Positions 1 to 12,655 of a stretch of 64,000 bases of DNA are shown here, in pieces. How positions within the stretch are numbered: the stretch's first letter is position 1; each line of letters starts with the position of its first letter. Made by a program: the position numbers and the translations under genes. Origin of the DNA: Gastrolobium villosum (Eukaryota > Streptophyta > Magnoliopsida > Fabales > Fabaceae); the NCBI GenBank assembly GCA_032173675.1, contig JAVKPL010007117.1, positions 62,001-126,000 on the forward strand. Reading direction: 5' to 3'. The notes under the pieces are model-generated. The model saw nothing but the letters and a program-made list of their open reading frames with translations, did not search any database and was not told the origin of the DNA.

Positions 1-47
1 TGAGAAAAGCAAAGAAGAAGACACATACAAATTACTAAGTGATCGTC

Positions 48-3000
48 ATGTCTACGCAGCCTAAGCTTGGTCGAATCCCCAGTATCAGAGACCGCGTGGA
101 AGACACTCTCTCTGCTCACCGTAACGAACTCATTTCTCTCCTCTCCAGGTTCTTCTTCTTCTTCATCTTCATCATCGTCATCAACCACACCTTTTCTTTA
201 TTAATATTACTTTTTATATTTAGTGCATGTTTCAGTTTTACTTTTGTGGCCTTCAGTGACTGTGTTGATAGTTACTTGTTATTTTGTTTGAAGGTATGTG
301 GCTCAGGGGAAGGGGATTTTGCAACCCCATAGTTTGATTGATGAGCTCGAGAAAATCCTTGGTGAGGATGTAGCAGCACAGGATCTTAAAAATAGCCCCT
401 TTGGCGAGATTATCAAGTCTGCACAGGTCATTTGCCTTATCATAACTTTGCTTTAGATCATATGATTTTTTTGAGAACATGCGTATCTTACTATACTAAT
501 AGAGACCGAGATCCACGTGAGGTTTCACCCACTAATGAAAAGAAGGTGAAAAGAAAGTTTCTTGTTAGTGCTAGCTCTCTTATTTTTTTATGGGTTAAAC
601 ACTTCTACGAGAAGTGTTTTTTCATGTTGTGATTCAATCGGTGGTGGCCCAAACTTGTTAAAAGAAATTTTTTTTTGCATACAAATGGAGTGGTCACAAC
701 TAAAGAAAACACTCCTCGTGAACATGAGAAGTGTTTTTCCTTTATTTATTTCACTCAACTCTACCCTTATTTTTCTCACTCCATATGTTATATATGACAT
801 TTACAAGTTTTTCCGTTAGAAATATTTTTGGACCTTGATTTTATAACTCTAACAAAAAGGTTTAATATTTCACATTTTCACTAAAGCCTTATTTATATAT
901 TTTGTGTGTGTCATTCAAAAGGACATAAGTTGTGTCCTGATTTACACAGAATACGACCGATTGTTCTTTGTGTAATTCTGTAAAGTTATTATTATTATTA
1001 TTTTTTCACTTTACACCTCAGCTAGGAGCGAGGTCACTGTAGAAGAGAAAAAAAGAAGAAGAGCAACTTCTCAATTTTACACAAATTACTGCACACCTAG
1101 AATGACACAAAGGATACTTCTTTTTCCCTTTTATCTGTTCGGAAAAAATTGCATTTTGTTAGAAGTAAATACAATAGTAATTGCAAGTGTGAAATGCAAT
1201 TGACCTGCCTACCTAACATTGATCTGGAAAATCAGTACTAGAGGTACACAGATCTTAACAGCTTAACAAATTAAAAGAGGAATTTTGACTTACTGTCACT
1301 TTTTTTTTTATGCTGTCATCCAAGCATTGCTACATCGTTAAAAGAAGAAGAATATCACTCAATGCTGTTTTTGTTACTGTGACTACTGTCCACGTGTGAA
1401 ACTGTCTTATTCGTGAACGTTACTTCACAATCACACCGGGAGATTTAAGATATCATATGAAATGTGTAGCGTTATTTTTGTGACAGGAAGCCATAGTTTT
1501 GCCCCCTTTTGTGGCAATAGCTGTTCGTCCAAGGCCTGGTGTTTGGGAATATGTCCGTGTTAATGTCTTTGAACTCAGTGTGGAGCAGTTAAGCGTTTCT
1601 GAATATCTCAGTTTCAAAGAAGAACTTGTAGATGGCAAGTAAGAAATTTATTGCTTAGCTTTTATTATAAGAATTAAGAAATAAACTTCTGACCATTTAC
1701 TGTAACTCAATGCCTGTCGTAATGACTGTTTTTGTTTAATATTATGCATTAGGATTAATGACAATTTTGTATTGGAGCTTGATTTGGAGCCATTTAATGC
1801 ATCATTTCCTCGTCCAAACCGCTCATCATCCATTGGCAATGGTGTCCAATTTCTCAACCGCCACCTTTCTTCAAGTATGTTTCATAACAAAGATTCCTTG
1901 GAGCCCTTGCTTGATTTCCTCCGAGCTCACAAATACAAAGGCCATGTAAGTTTTCTGCGTTATGCACTTTTTACTTCTAATAAAGTGATAATACTATATG
2001 ACAACGGTTAAAGTTTAAAAAATGTAACTTGACCCTGAATTTCTCTCTGTCTCTTTCTCTTCCCCATCACTAAAAGATATATCCTCTTAAGCTGAGAACC
2101 CAAATTCATAATTGTAATTTTCGTAGAGGAATCTATAGATAGTGAAATATTTCTCTACCTTATTGTCATGTTACAGGCACTGATGTTAAATGATAGAATA
2201 CATAGCATTTCCAAACTTCAGTCTGCGTTGGCCAAGGCTGAGGATCATCTTTCTAAGCTTGCACCCGATACACTCTATTCTGAGTTTGAATATGTGTAAG
2301 CTTATGTTTGATAATGGGTTTACATGTCTGCACTTTTGTGAGAATTTTATAGGACTTTCTGGCTTAATTTTTTTATCATTTTACTCTTTTCCGAGTGTAG
2401 ATTACAAGGATTAGGTTTTGAGAGAGGTTGGGGTGACACTGCCGAACGGGTATTGGAGATGATGCATCTGCTATCGGATATTCTTCAGGCTCCTGATCCT
2501 TCTACGCTAGAGACTTTTCTTGGGAGAGTGCCTATGGTGTTTAATGTTGTTATATTATCCCCTCATGGCTACTTTGGGCAAGCCAATGTCCTGGGTTTGC
2601 CTGACACTGGTGGGCAGGTATTCTTATTTATCATATGCCATGAGAACAATTGAGCTGGTCATGTATACATTTTTCGGTGTCCGATCTTTCTAGTCCTCAG
2701 TTCCCTTAGTTGTTTACATCCTTTTTGGACTGCATTGTTTGAGTTATATATTATATATGAGCGCCATCCTAAGTGAAAGGCTTTTATCTACAGGTTGTGT
2801 ATATACTAGATCAAGTGCGTGCCCTTGAGCATGAGATGCTCCTTCGTATCCAGAGACAAGGACTTGATTTCACTCCTAGAATTCTTATTGTAAGTGTAAC
2901 TTCTTGGATCAGGTTGTTCATATTTGACAAGGTTGTTTTATAGCTGGTTGTTTTTTCAGTTCAAATCAAATTAAAAATCTCTGTTGTTCTGAAGGTTACC

Positions 3001-6000
3001 AGGTTAATACCTGATGCAAAGGGGACAACATGCAACCAGAGGCTAGAAAGAGTCAGTGGTACTGACTACGCTCATATTTTGCGAGTTCCATTCAGATCAG
3101 ACAAAGGAACTCTCCGTAAATGGATCTCAAGGTTTGATGTATGGCCTTATCTGGAGACTTATGCGGAGGTAAATGTCCATCAACATGTATAGCTTGTATT
3201 ATTATCCTGATCATGAACCGTTATTAGTAATTGAATGATATCTTAGCTTAGTTTAGGCATTGGATGGAGTTATAATACTTCATAGCTAGCATTTCCACTT
3301 AATATTGATGGTTATGTGTATCAACAGGATGTTGCCAGTGAAATTGCTGCTGAGCTACAAGGTTATCCTGATTTCATCATTGGAAACTACAGTGACGGGA
3401 ATCTTGTTGCATCTTTATTGGCTTATAAGATGGGAGTTACACAGGTTCTTGTCCCTCTTCTTTGTCATTGTACTTTTCCATAGAAATGTGAAAGTTCTTT
3501 TTACCTTTTACTGAGAATGCAACTTAATAGATCGGAATGTTCATATGTGTAGTGCACAATTGCGCATGCACTGGAGAAGACAAAATATCCAGATTCAGAT
3601 ATATATTGGAAGAAGTTTGAGGATAAATACCATTTTTCATGTCAGTTCACTGCTGACCTAATAGCCATGAATAATGCTGATTTTATCATCACCAGTACAT
3701 ACCAAGAGATTGCTGGAACGTAAGTATTTTATTTTTTTTCATCATATACAGTATACTTCATAATTTGTGAAGGTCACTTCTTGTGATTCTGCTTTATAAC
3801 CTTCTCCCCTTTATTTAGCCTGTTAATGTTATCAATTTATATAACTTATTTCTTCATTGCTCTTATATGACTTTTTATTTTGGAGATTAAACTATGATAC
3901 AAATGATTGCACGTTTAACAGAAATTTGCTCCTAAATGGCACATTCCCATGTTTATTTCAAATGTGATTGGTTTTTTTCTTTTGGGGTGGGAACCCTGCA
4001 TACCCATTTGGGATTATATGTGCAGGCATCCTATGATTGTTCCAAGAAATTTATGGATGGTGATTGTGACTCTCATGGGTTGTGAAAGTCCATTCAGATA
4101 TACGATGCTAAAGATACCTAGTCATTTCTATTGTCTCGGAGATCTCTCTGAGCTATTTACCATGTTATCTTTGGTTTTTTTCCTGGCTTACATTTTCTTG
4201 TGTTATCTTTCAGGAAAAATACTGTTGGACAGTATGAGAGCCACATTGCTTTTACTCTTCCTGGACTCTATAGGGTTGTCCATGGCATTGATGTTTTTGA
4301 TCCCAAGTTCAATATTGTCTCTCCTGGAGCAGATATGTCAATATATTTCCCCTACTCTGATAAACAGAAAAGACTTACAGCCCTGCATGGTTCAATTGAA
4401 AAGCTTTTATATGATGCTGACCAGACTGAGGAGTGGATGTGAGTCTATTTAAATTGAATAAATTTTTAATTTGGGTAGTTGGTAGAATGGCACGATTCAT
4501 GATTCAAATCGCATGATTTGATACAATTTGGTAAGTCAACAATTCGTATCATGTGATGAATCAAAGATGACTTTGAATTGTGCGTTACAAGCATGTATGG
4601 GTGCGATCACTGGTATGAATTGCATGATTCAATGATTCGTTAGCTTTTTCGGAGTGCTACGAATGCACCTTATTTAATTATTCAATTGCCCTATTTTCAC
4701 TCTTCTAAAAGAAGGGCTTCACATAGTTAGTCACTCACTCTATGCATCCTATTTGGCTATTCCATTGCTATCTTTACATTTTTCTGAAATAGATGTTCGA
4801 AACAATCAATCATGCACCTTATTTGGCTACATTCTTGCTTTCTTTTTTTCTTCTAAAACATAGACTTCATACAGTCACTTTATATAAAGTAGTTATGACT
4901 AATAATTTTGTTTTGTGAGTCTTACAGTTAAGTTGTTTTGTCAATTCGTAGTTCCTAGGTTAAAATTCGTACATGACCATTATACATCATTTATATGATA
5001 TATTTCAAGCTGTTTTTTATTGTGTCTATGAAGATAAGATTCGATATGATTTAAAATTAACGATTAAAAATTAGCTTGGCAATGCATGATATGAATTGCA
5101 ATTTGATAACCTTCTACAATAATGAATAAGTCCGTTAGTAAGTGGTCTTCTTGTTAATTTGATGATTCAACCTCACTATCCATGGTCTAGAGAGTCAATA
5201 TGAATGAAGGTCAACTTAGTTGTCTGTTAGGCATTGTGCAAAAAGTATTGTCCTTGAGCTTCCACTTTCCAGTCATCACTTGTCCTTCAGTAATGATGCC
5301 CTGTTTGGAATCCCACCTGGATCTACACATGCTTATATCTTAGAAGGGATAGAATATATAAAACTGTTTGTAAGAACTTTTGTGAAGCATCTCAGATTTG
5401 AATATGTCTCTATGACAGTTAATGATATCTTTGTCTCTCTGTGGCAGTGGTTCGCTGAAAGACCGTTCGAAGCCCATAATTTTCTCCATGGCAAGGCTAG
5501 ACAGAGTAAAAAACATAACTGGTTTGGTAGAAAGCTATGCTAAGAATAGCAAACTGAGGGAACTGGTCAACCTTGTCATAGTTGCTGGTTATATTGATGT
5601 AAAGAAGTCCAGGGACAGAGAAGAAATTGCAGAAATTGAGAAGATGCATGACCTCATGAAAAATTATAATTTAAATGGTGAATTTCGGTGGATTACTGCA
5701 CAAACGAATAGAGCACGCAATGGGGAGCTGTATCGCTACATAGCAGACACAAAAGGTGCTTTCGTTCAGGTATTATACTAATGTCTGTGTACTGTTTGAT
5801 TGACTGTTCAAGCATCATTTGTAACTATTCCTCTCTTGCTACAGCCTGCTTTCTATGAAGCTTTTGGACTTACAGTTGTGGAGGCCATGACTTGCGGGCT
5901 CCCCACATTTGCTACTTGCCATGGTGGTCCTGCTGAAATCATTGAGCACGGTATATCAGGATTCCATATTGATCCTTATCACCCTGACCAAGCTTCAGAG

Positions 6001-6486
6001 CTATTGGTTGGATTCTTCCAACAATGCAAGGAGGACCCAAGCCATTGGAATAAAATATCTGATGCTGGTCTTCAAAGAATTTATGAGAGGTAGGTAATTT
6101 TGGTGAAAATTACTAGTTTTTGTAGTGACACTAAATGCTAAGCAAACAATAAACAGGTACACGTGGAAGATCTATTCTGAAAGGCTTATGACCTTGGCGG
6201 GAGTTTATAGTTTCTGGAAGTACGTTTCCAAATTAGAGAGGCGTGAAACTCGACGATATCTTGAGATGTTCTATATTCTCAAGTTTCGCGATTTGGTGAG
6301 TGATGTTACATCTTTTCCCTTGTAAATTTCAGAAAAGGGTGGGGTTATGAACTTTACCATCTTTAGGCCCTATGCCTTTTATAGCATCAAATGTAACACA
6401 AACAAATGGCAGTTGATCAATTTTGTGCTCTACAACTTTTTTTCCAGGCAAGTTCTGTTCCGCTAGCAAAGGATGATGCAAATTAA
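48..6486 (+). CDS. SUS: Sucrose synthase, SUS2/SUS3-like, 15 exons, 812 aa
   Basis: Cytosolic enzyme that reversibly converts sucrose plus UDP to UDP-glucose plus fructose, feeding cellulose, callose and starch synthesis. Exons: 48-148, 294-426, 1487-1638, 1753-1945, 2177-2295, 2401-2617, 2794-2889, 2995-3168, 3328-3444, 3553-3719, 4214-4438, 5448-5769, 5845-6089, 6157-6295, 6448-6486. All introns are GT-AG and the joined frame is open over 2439 bp, the usual SUS length. The N-terminus has the R-x-x-S-x-R motif (Ser12) where SUS enzymes are phosphorylated. GGQV near residues 303-306 starts the GT-B catalytic part, and E677-x7-E685 (EAFGLTVVE) is the retaining glycosyltransferase signature. 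The N-terminal wording (TLSAHRNELISLLSR, then VAQGKGILQPH) is closer to Arabidopsis SUS2/SUS3 than to SUS1/SUS4. The start is the ATG at 48; the promoter and 5' UTR lie outside the window. Confidence 0.97.
586..745. repeat. Foldback (MITE-like) element in SUS intron 2
   Basis: The left part reads AAACACTTCTACGAGAAGTG and its inverse recurs around 700-742, so about 155 bp can fold on itself. It lies in the 1060-bp second intron of the sucrose synthase gene. No target duplication was defined. Confidence 0.5.
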
Positions 6487-6985
6487 CCTGCTGGTGTCTC
6501 AGCAGCTATGTATTTTCACCAAGGATTGACAGCAGGCAATAAATGTCTTATATGTAATATAAAAGTTTGCTTCGTGTGTTGTAAAATCTTGTTCTGCCGA
6601 CCTAGAGGAGTTTCATGGAAGCTTGTCTATGTTAACTTTGATTATGTCATAAATGCTTGGTACTGGTTTTTGGATATCTCCTGTTTTCATTTGATACCAG
6701 ATGTTAATCAACTGGACCAGGAGAGAGGCTTTGGCACGGAGATTAGTGTTGTTGCCATGTGGCCATGTGACTCGGATGTCATAGGTTTGATCCATGTAAT
6801 CAGTCTTTGTAAATATAAGGTAAGGTTGTCTATTATAGTGCTGTCCTTCCTTGAACCCTGCTGCATAGCGGGAGATGTTACCTTTTAATTTAATGTAATT
6901 GTTATCCTTAAGACGAGCATAACGAGAAAAAAGAGAACAAAAAAAACCCTCAGAACAAGTGAATTCATTTCCACGTCATGGGGAT
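6487..6985 (+). other. 3' flank of sucrose synthase
   Basis: Presumed 3' UTR and downstream flank. AATAAA occurs at about 6539. An open frame runs from 6508 to 6888, but it has no recognisable domain and starts directly after the SUS stop, so it is not called as a gene. Confidence 0.5.
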
Positions 6986-7090
6986 ATGGCTCTCGATCAA
7001 GGTCTAATGATCTGTGTTGATTGTGGTGCTGTACATGATGCAACGGGTAAGCGCTTCAGTCCACTGTTGGGTGAATGCGTCGCATGCTAA
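6986..7090 (+). CDS. 34-codon ORF with paired CxxC motifs, unidentified
   Basis: A short ATG-to-TAA frame encodes a 34-aa peptide containing CVDC near its start and ending in CVAC, a spacing like that of a small zinc ribbon. The frame is open upstream to 6888 but has no earlier ATG. I do not recognise the peptide. It could be the last exon of an unrecognised transcript, a captured gene fragment or chance. It lies about 500 bp past the sucrose synthase stop, on the same strand. Confidence 0.2.
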   Translation: MALDQGLMICVDCGAVHDATGKRFSPLLGECVAC

Positions 7091-7117
7091 ATAGCCTTGA
7101 ATTAACTAGGGGTGTGA

Positions 7118-7600
7118 AGTTTGAAAGCAACACTTTTTTCTTGAATAAAAATCATATAACAATAGGAAATAGCTAATTATATAGGATAACAGTTAGAATG
7201 AGATAAAATAATAATTGGCAAAAAAAAATGTAAAAAATGGATCGATATTAAAAAAAATTAAAACAAAATAAATTAATTTGTGTTAGGGTTTCACATACAT
7301 ACTTTGTGATATAAATTTTTTACGTATTTTTTTGAGATAACACGAATTTTTTTGTATCCTACAATATTTCCTTTATATAAAACCTATATTGACACCTCTA
7401 GAATTAATAGAAGTTTGAAAGCAACACTTTTTTCTTGAATAAAAATCATATAACAAAAGGAAATAGCTAATTATATAGGATAGCAGTTAGAATGAGATAA
7501 AATACCTCTTTTAGTCGTTCATAAATAGTTGTGTTAGGGTTTCACATACATACTTTGTGGTTATGGTATGAGATAACAAGTATCCTACAATATTTCCTTT
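7118..7600. repeat. Diverged direct duplication, about 250-294 bp
   Basis: A block beginning AGTTTGAAAGCAACACTTTT at 7118 recurs at 7412. A second marker, GTGTTAGGGTTTCACATAC, occurs at 7280 and 7531. The spacing changes from 294 to 251, so one copy carries an internal indel of about 43 bp. Both copies are non-coding and AT-rich. Confidence 0.8.
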
Positions 7601-9294
7601 ATATAAATACCATATTATCAGATAGAAGTAAAACTAAGTTCATTAAGATACTTGTTTTCCTAAGTTTTCAATTATGCGTGAAGTTTTATAACATTTTAAT
7701 ATCTTTCTGTGATACAAAGGTTGGATATGTCTTGAATATGCTCTTAGCAAACTCCATAATATAACCCTGGAAATTGTTGGTTCCCGAGTTCCGACTCCGT
7801 TCCTTCTCTAAATTCTCAAGTGGAAGAAAAAAGATAAAATTCGTTTTTTTTTTTTTTTTTGGGTATGCTTTTGGCGGGGGGAAGGAAAGGATTTAGCTGG
7901 ATATTAAATTATGTGAATCTCTATCATAGTTTCATCTTGTTATATATTTATATTTATTTGGCGTTAAATGAAATGTTGTTTCATTTTTGTTAGATGAAAT
8001 ACCAAATAAAAAGAGCGATAATTGGTCCGCTTCTCTCTTTCTTTCAATTTTTTTAATTTATATTTCCTTTTCATTTCCCCTCAATCATACCGTACAAAGA
8101 TTAAGAAACAAGAGGTCCAAACGAATTAGGTTATTCTTGCAATCTATAGCTGCTCTAAAGCTATAAGAAAATGGTTGGTGACCCATCCATTTATCCGTTG
8201 GAGCACATTTTGGATGCAAATGCTCCCTTATCAAAAAAGAAATAAAAGAAAATAATTATAAAAAAAAATAGTGTAAATGTGTTGGGTACTAATATAAAAG
8301 GAAGCATATATATTTTTTTCATATTTAATAAGGTATATATTTAATGGGATCTATTAATTTCATCCAATAAAGACAATATATTGAGATTTACCACTTTTTC
8401 AAAAAAGAAAAAATAGTGGACTGCGCTATCTTATCTCATGCAACATGATATAATTATTTCTCATATTTAATATATGGGGTGAAATGGGTACTCCTGTAAG
8501 GTAATTTCCTATCTGTTGGTCATTTATGTCAGACTGGAGGAATGTCTTTCCGTCTTTGGACGCTATCTGTTGCAATTTTGGGGGTTTCCCTCCCTCCTCC
8601 TTGTGAAAGAGAGTTGCAGTCCTTACTTCTAACACCTGTGACAGAGCCACAGAGGATGCTAGCCTAAACAGCTTTTTTGACCGTATGATACACAATCCCC
8701 GACACATTCACATGCCACCCAAAATCTTCTTTCTTCATCTCTCGTTATCATCGGTCAAATACTCGTTATCCACAACATGCTAAAATATTCGGATTGCACA
8801 CTGCCCCAGTGAAGAAAAACTCCCTTTCATATCATCCATCCTCTGCCACAATACTTGGCTAGTAATGGGGCCCTCTCTTAAAACTTACTTCAATTAAACC
8901 GTGACCCTATATTCCAAACATTTTTATTCTTTTTCTCCTCTCGATGTAACAATTCAACTGAAAATTGGTTTTAAATTCTTGAATCTTGACAATACCATCT
9001 CCATATTTAATGACACCAAATAATAAAAGACATAATCTTCCACTCAAATTAATGCCGAAAGTTTACTCACGGAAATTGGTTAAACCCCCTAACACTAACA
9101 AAAGTGTAAAATAAAACACAAGGCTATATATCTATTTTGCCTTGACCAATGTGCTTCAAGCAAGGTTGGGAGCTTGCGCCATAGCTATCTTATCTATAGT
9201 CCTATCCCCTTACCTTGTGCATTTCCAAGGAATACAAACTAGCCAAATTTGCTTAAACTAGTGAATAATTAAAACAAGTTGGAGACACTGCCCC
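7601..9294. other. Intergenic spacer, no gene seen
   Basis: AT-rich spacer between the converging sucrose synthase and endoglucanase genes. It contains a T-run at 7844-7860. Short open frames (for example 8426-8707, minus) show no domain or splice context. The last few hundred bases before 9295 are the expected endoglucanase 3' flank. Confidence 0.6.
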
Positions 9295-11650
9295 CTAGAG
9301 TTGGCCAAATGAGTGTGCTAGATAAGCCAGTGCTCCTACAAGGGGTGCGTTGATGTAAGTGGCTGGCTCTGATTGCTCATAATCTGACCGTTCATCCGGG
9401 AACCTATCATGCAGATCCGGTCCTCCAACAACCGCACCCACTAGAACGTTGGGATTTGGGGATTGTGAGTTCATCACACTGAATCCTGCTGAGCATCGGA
9501 TCTTGCCAGGGTGAACAGCAATGGATGGCAGCGATGAGCCCCTGTGGTGTATCCTTTGTGGGTACTTTGGACCATACCCCACCATGTAGGACATCTTCAA
9601 GGGGTTGTCTCCTAGCAAGTAATCCACCTAGAAAACAAGAACAAAATCAAGATCAATTAACGAGAAGGAAATGCACATAAACACCATACTATAGAAGTAA
9701 AATGCACATAATGCACATAAATCTTATTTTTCTACCTGCTTTTTTGCTATAGCTCGGAGCATCTTTGGAGTAGCAGTGGTTCCACCACAGTTCACAACCA
9801 TATGGGCTTTTGTCAAGTATTTGGCATAGGTTAAGAGTAGAAAGGAGGTAGATGTAACATATTGCATGTTGCTATCACTCATCTTGAACAGAAGCCCACC
9901 TGCATTGTTTTTGAAGAGCAAGGAGCCAAAAATAACCGTTACATATTGGACCATATTGAGATATATAGTTCCACATAGAAGGAAAAGGAACCTGACCTGG
10001 GGTATATTGGGCAGAAGAGAAAGAGGCACCAGGTATGAGAGAACAGATAAAATTGTCCGCATGACCCTTGTAGTCATGAAGGGATTGCACCTTTTGAACA
10101 AGAAATTCCTAAAAATTAAGACCAACAGCACAAATTTTAGTTGGAAAACATATTATTGTTACCAGCATTGCAAGAGACAATAGAAGAAAAGTGAAGGAAT
10201 TTGGACCTTAGAAAGCAGAATCCTTGCTCCAACATGCTTGTTATCCCATCCAAAAGTATTGTCAAACTCTGCAGCCCCAAGGGTCTGTCCATTAACCTTA
10301 ATGTAGTTTAGGTACATTGGGTTCTTAGTAGCCTTGTGCAGCCAAGCAGCACCCCACAACAGTTCATCCTGGTATATTTTTTCAAGGCATCAAAGAAACA
10401 GTTTTGAGTTTACTTCCCACAAAATGAACAACATCAAATACTCAAATTGAAATATTAAAACTTCACCTGATAACCAGAGTAAGAACAATAAAAGGGGCAT
10501 ACAATGGGCTTCAAGCCATTGCTGTAGGCTCCCCTGTATTTATCAGCAAACTGGAAAACCTATACCCATAAACCAAGTACTATCTCAGATTTAAAACACT
10601 AGTCCATTAAAAAAATGTTATTTTGCTCTCAAATCAAATACTTCATCCTTACACTAATTGCCCTCCTAACCAAAGTTTTGGAATACGTGGGGTCACTTTT
10701 TTTGAGAGCAATAGAAGCAGCTGCAAGAGCCGCAGCAGTTTCCGCAGCCACATCTGAACCGGGGTTGTTTCTATCTATCTTATAGACATTTCTTGGGGTA
10801 TCCATGTCCTCAGGTCTCTCCCAACAAGCATGGTCCTTATTAGCATCACCCACCTGCAAAGTCAAACCAAAGTCAACAACAGTTTCCATGACAACAAAAT
10901 AAGAACATAAAATAAAATAAAAGGATTAGGAAGAGAAAACTAGAAGCGGCTTGGCTCAGCGGTAAGCTTGCTTGCCGTGGTATGTCAGGTCGCGGGTTCG
11001 AATCAGTCTCTCTACAAAAAGCAGGGGAAAGACTGCATAGAGTATTCCCTTCCACAAACACTCACAAAGTGAGTATTTGAACCGGGTCGGTCCTTGTTAG
11101 GAAGAGAAAACTAAACCTGAACATAAATGGTGTCAGGATAAGCAGTAGCTTTGAGAAGATAATCAGTGGCCCAGCGAATCGCTTCTCTGGCATTCTGCAA
11201 TTCACCTTTCATTACCCCACCAAACTCAATAACACTCCACGAAAGCATGGTGGTTGTGAAGGCCATTGGAAAACCAAACTTAACATTGTCCCCTGCATCG
11301 TAGTATCCTCCAACCAAATCAACCTGCATTGCATGTTTACACCGAAATAATCAAAATGCACAAGCCAAAGAGTGTGAGACTAAATGGCAATGGCAAACAA
11401 TGTGGTGTGGTATTACATGCATGGCTGAGCCGTCAGAGAGACCAGAGTCACTCCTCCAAGACATCCTCTTATTAGAAGGGAGCTTTCCTGACCTCTGACC
11501 TTCAAAGAAGATGATGGATTTGGTGAGAGCATCTTTGTAGTTGTGTGTGGCAATGCGAGGGTGGTGGTGGTTGTTATGTGCAGGGAAGGAATGACAATGG
11601 AGGAGAGTGGTAGTGAAAAGAGAAAGAAGGAAAAGCAGAAAAAAAGTCAT
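9295..11650 (-). CDS. Endo-1,4-beta-glucanase, glycosyl hydrolase family 9, 501 aa
   Basis: Secreted wall enzyme that cleaves beta-1,4-glucans during expansion, abscission or softening. Exons in transcript order: 11650-11417, 11323-11117, 10853-10653, 10559-10467, 10368-10207, 10108-9997, 9899-9736, 9627-9295. All introns are GT-AG and the total is 1506 bp. The N-terminus is a hydrophobic signal peptide (MTFFLLFLLSLFTTTLL), which decides the start. Asp87 and Asp90 in YYDAGDN, the His motif RIHHRG near 416-421 and the C-terminal DERSDYEQSEPATY with acid Glu478 are the GH9 catalytic landmarks. There is no C-terminal cellulose-binding module, so this is the ordinary secreted class (class B). Two upstream in-frame ATGs fall in the leader and do not give a better signal peptide. 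Intron 2 hosts a SINE. Confidence 0.96.
10943..11096 (+). mobile_element. tRNA-derived SINE in endoglucanase intron 2
   Basis: The element begins with a tRNA-like head holding an A box (TGGCTCAGCGGT) and a B box (GGTTCGAATC near 10995). It is flanked by a perfect 17-bp direct repeat, TTAGGAAGAGAAAACTA, at 10926-10942 and 11097-11113. It belongs to the same family as the SINE at 16692-16843 and is antisense to the host gene. Confidence 0.88.
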
Positions 11651-11732
11651 ATTGAAATGGCCAATGCAATATGAATCAACCAAGTAGCAACGACCAAACT
11701 GGAACTGCCACCTGCTTGCCGCACTGCACTCT

Positions 11733-11741
11733 CTATTTATA
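11733..11741 (-). promoter_or_regulatory. Probable TATA box of the endoglucanase gene
   Basis: TATAAATA-like sequence on the minus strand, about 85 bp upstream of the start codon at 11650. Confidence 0.55.
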
Positions 11742-12229
11742 AAACAAAAACCTGTCTCTCTAACTTCCAGCTTCCTTTGTTTCAATACAAGTTACAACAA
11801 TAATTACTACCATATCCTTAACACCATTATTTTCGCTTTGGATTTTTTCCAGCATGTGCATTTTAGAAGAAAATTATATGTTATACTTATTAATTGAAAA
11901 ATTGATTGTTGAGAATATAAGAAAACACATGTACCTATATAATGAATAATAAAATCATTATAATTTATTGTTTTGATTTTTTAGTCAACAATTACGATTT
12001 TATTGCTTTTTATAAGCAAATATGCCCCACGCTCAATCCATTGCCTAAATCTAGCTACTTTTCTTCATAACTAGAAAAGTTCCGGGGAGTTATCTAGTTC
12101 TCCGTGCAAACACATAATAGCAGGTATTAAAAATCCGGTGGTCAAATGGGAATTTTATGGTCAAATACCTCGCATTTTCCTTTTCAATTTGGTACTTATT
12201 CAGCATTTTTTAAGTTGGGAAAAAGCGTT
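11742..12229. other. Upstream flank of the endoglucanase gene
   Basis: AT-rich non-coding DNA that probably includes the distal promoter. No further element is recognised. Confidence 0.5.
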
Positions 12230-12395
12230 TTCATTTCCTCCTTTAACATAACACAACAAACTTTCCTACACATACAACATTTTATGGGGCCCACACATTT
12301 TAAAACAAAAAAGAAAAGAAAAAAATATGGCACGCAAAACGAATCTCTATAACATTACACAATCACTTTTCCTAAACATAATAAATATAAAATCC
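12230..12395 (+). mobile_element. MITE family 1 copy
   Basis: Shares the core CACGCAAAACGAATCTCTAT followed by AACAT-ACACAATCACTTTTCCTA with copies near 21.6, 32.8, 35.9, 40.3, 41.1 and 47.1 kb. The opposite end carries a CCCACA-TTTT block seen in the same copies. It has no coding capacity. Confidence 0.8.
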
Positions 12396-12482
12396 TAGTA
12401 AAAAATAAAATCAAAACATGTTAAGTTCAGCACTTCCCAAGCAGTATTTGGTCTTTTATAGGCCCACTCATGTTATATTATT

Positions 12483-12646
12483 GAGGAGGGATATTTTACT
12501 ACTAAAATTTTCTATTGCAAACTTATTACCTATCTAATTCTCTTTTTTTTCAAATTTTTTTAGCATTCTCTCTCATTGATTCAATAGTGATTAGATAGGT
12601 AATAAGTTAGTAGTAAAAAATTTTGGTAGTAAGAATATCCTTCCTC
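12483..12646. mobile_element. MITE family 2 copy, 9-bp target duplication
   Basis: Foldback element with long inverted ends, starting GAGGAGGGATATT and ending AATATCCTTCCTC. It is flanked by TATATTATT at 12474-12482 and 12647-12655. A 9-bp duplication is typical of Mutator-like elements. Other copies lie at 19.3, 31.25, 36.2 and 42.9 kb. Confidence 0.8.
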
Positions 12647-12655
12647 TATATTATT

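Noticed and set aside
6508..6888. 126-codon plus-strand frame directly after the sucrose synthase stop
   Set aside because: Cysteine-rich but without a recognisable domain, in UTR-like sequence; more likely chance.
8426..8707. 93-codon minus-strand frame between sucrose synthase and the endoglucanase
   Set aside because: No domain, no splice context and no promoter signal.
10943..11010. tRNA gene (A and B boxes present)
   Set aside because: The rest does not fold as a tRNA, and the 17-bp target duplications show it is the head of a SINE.
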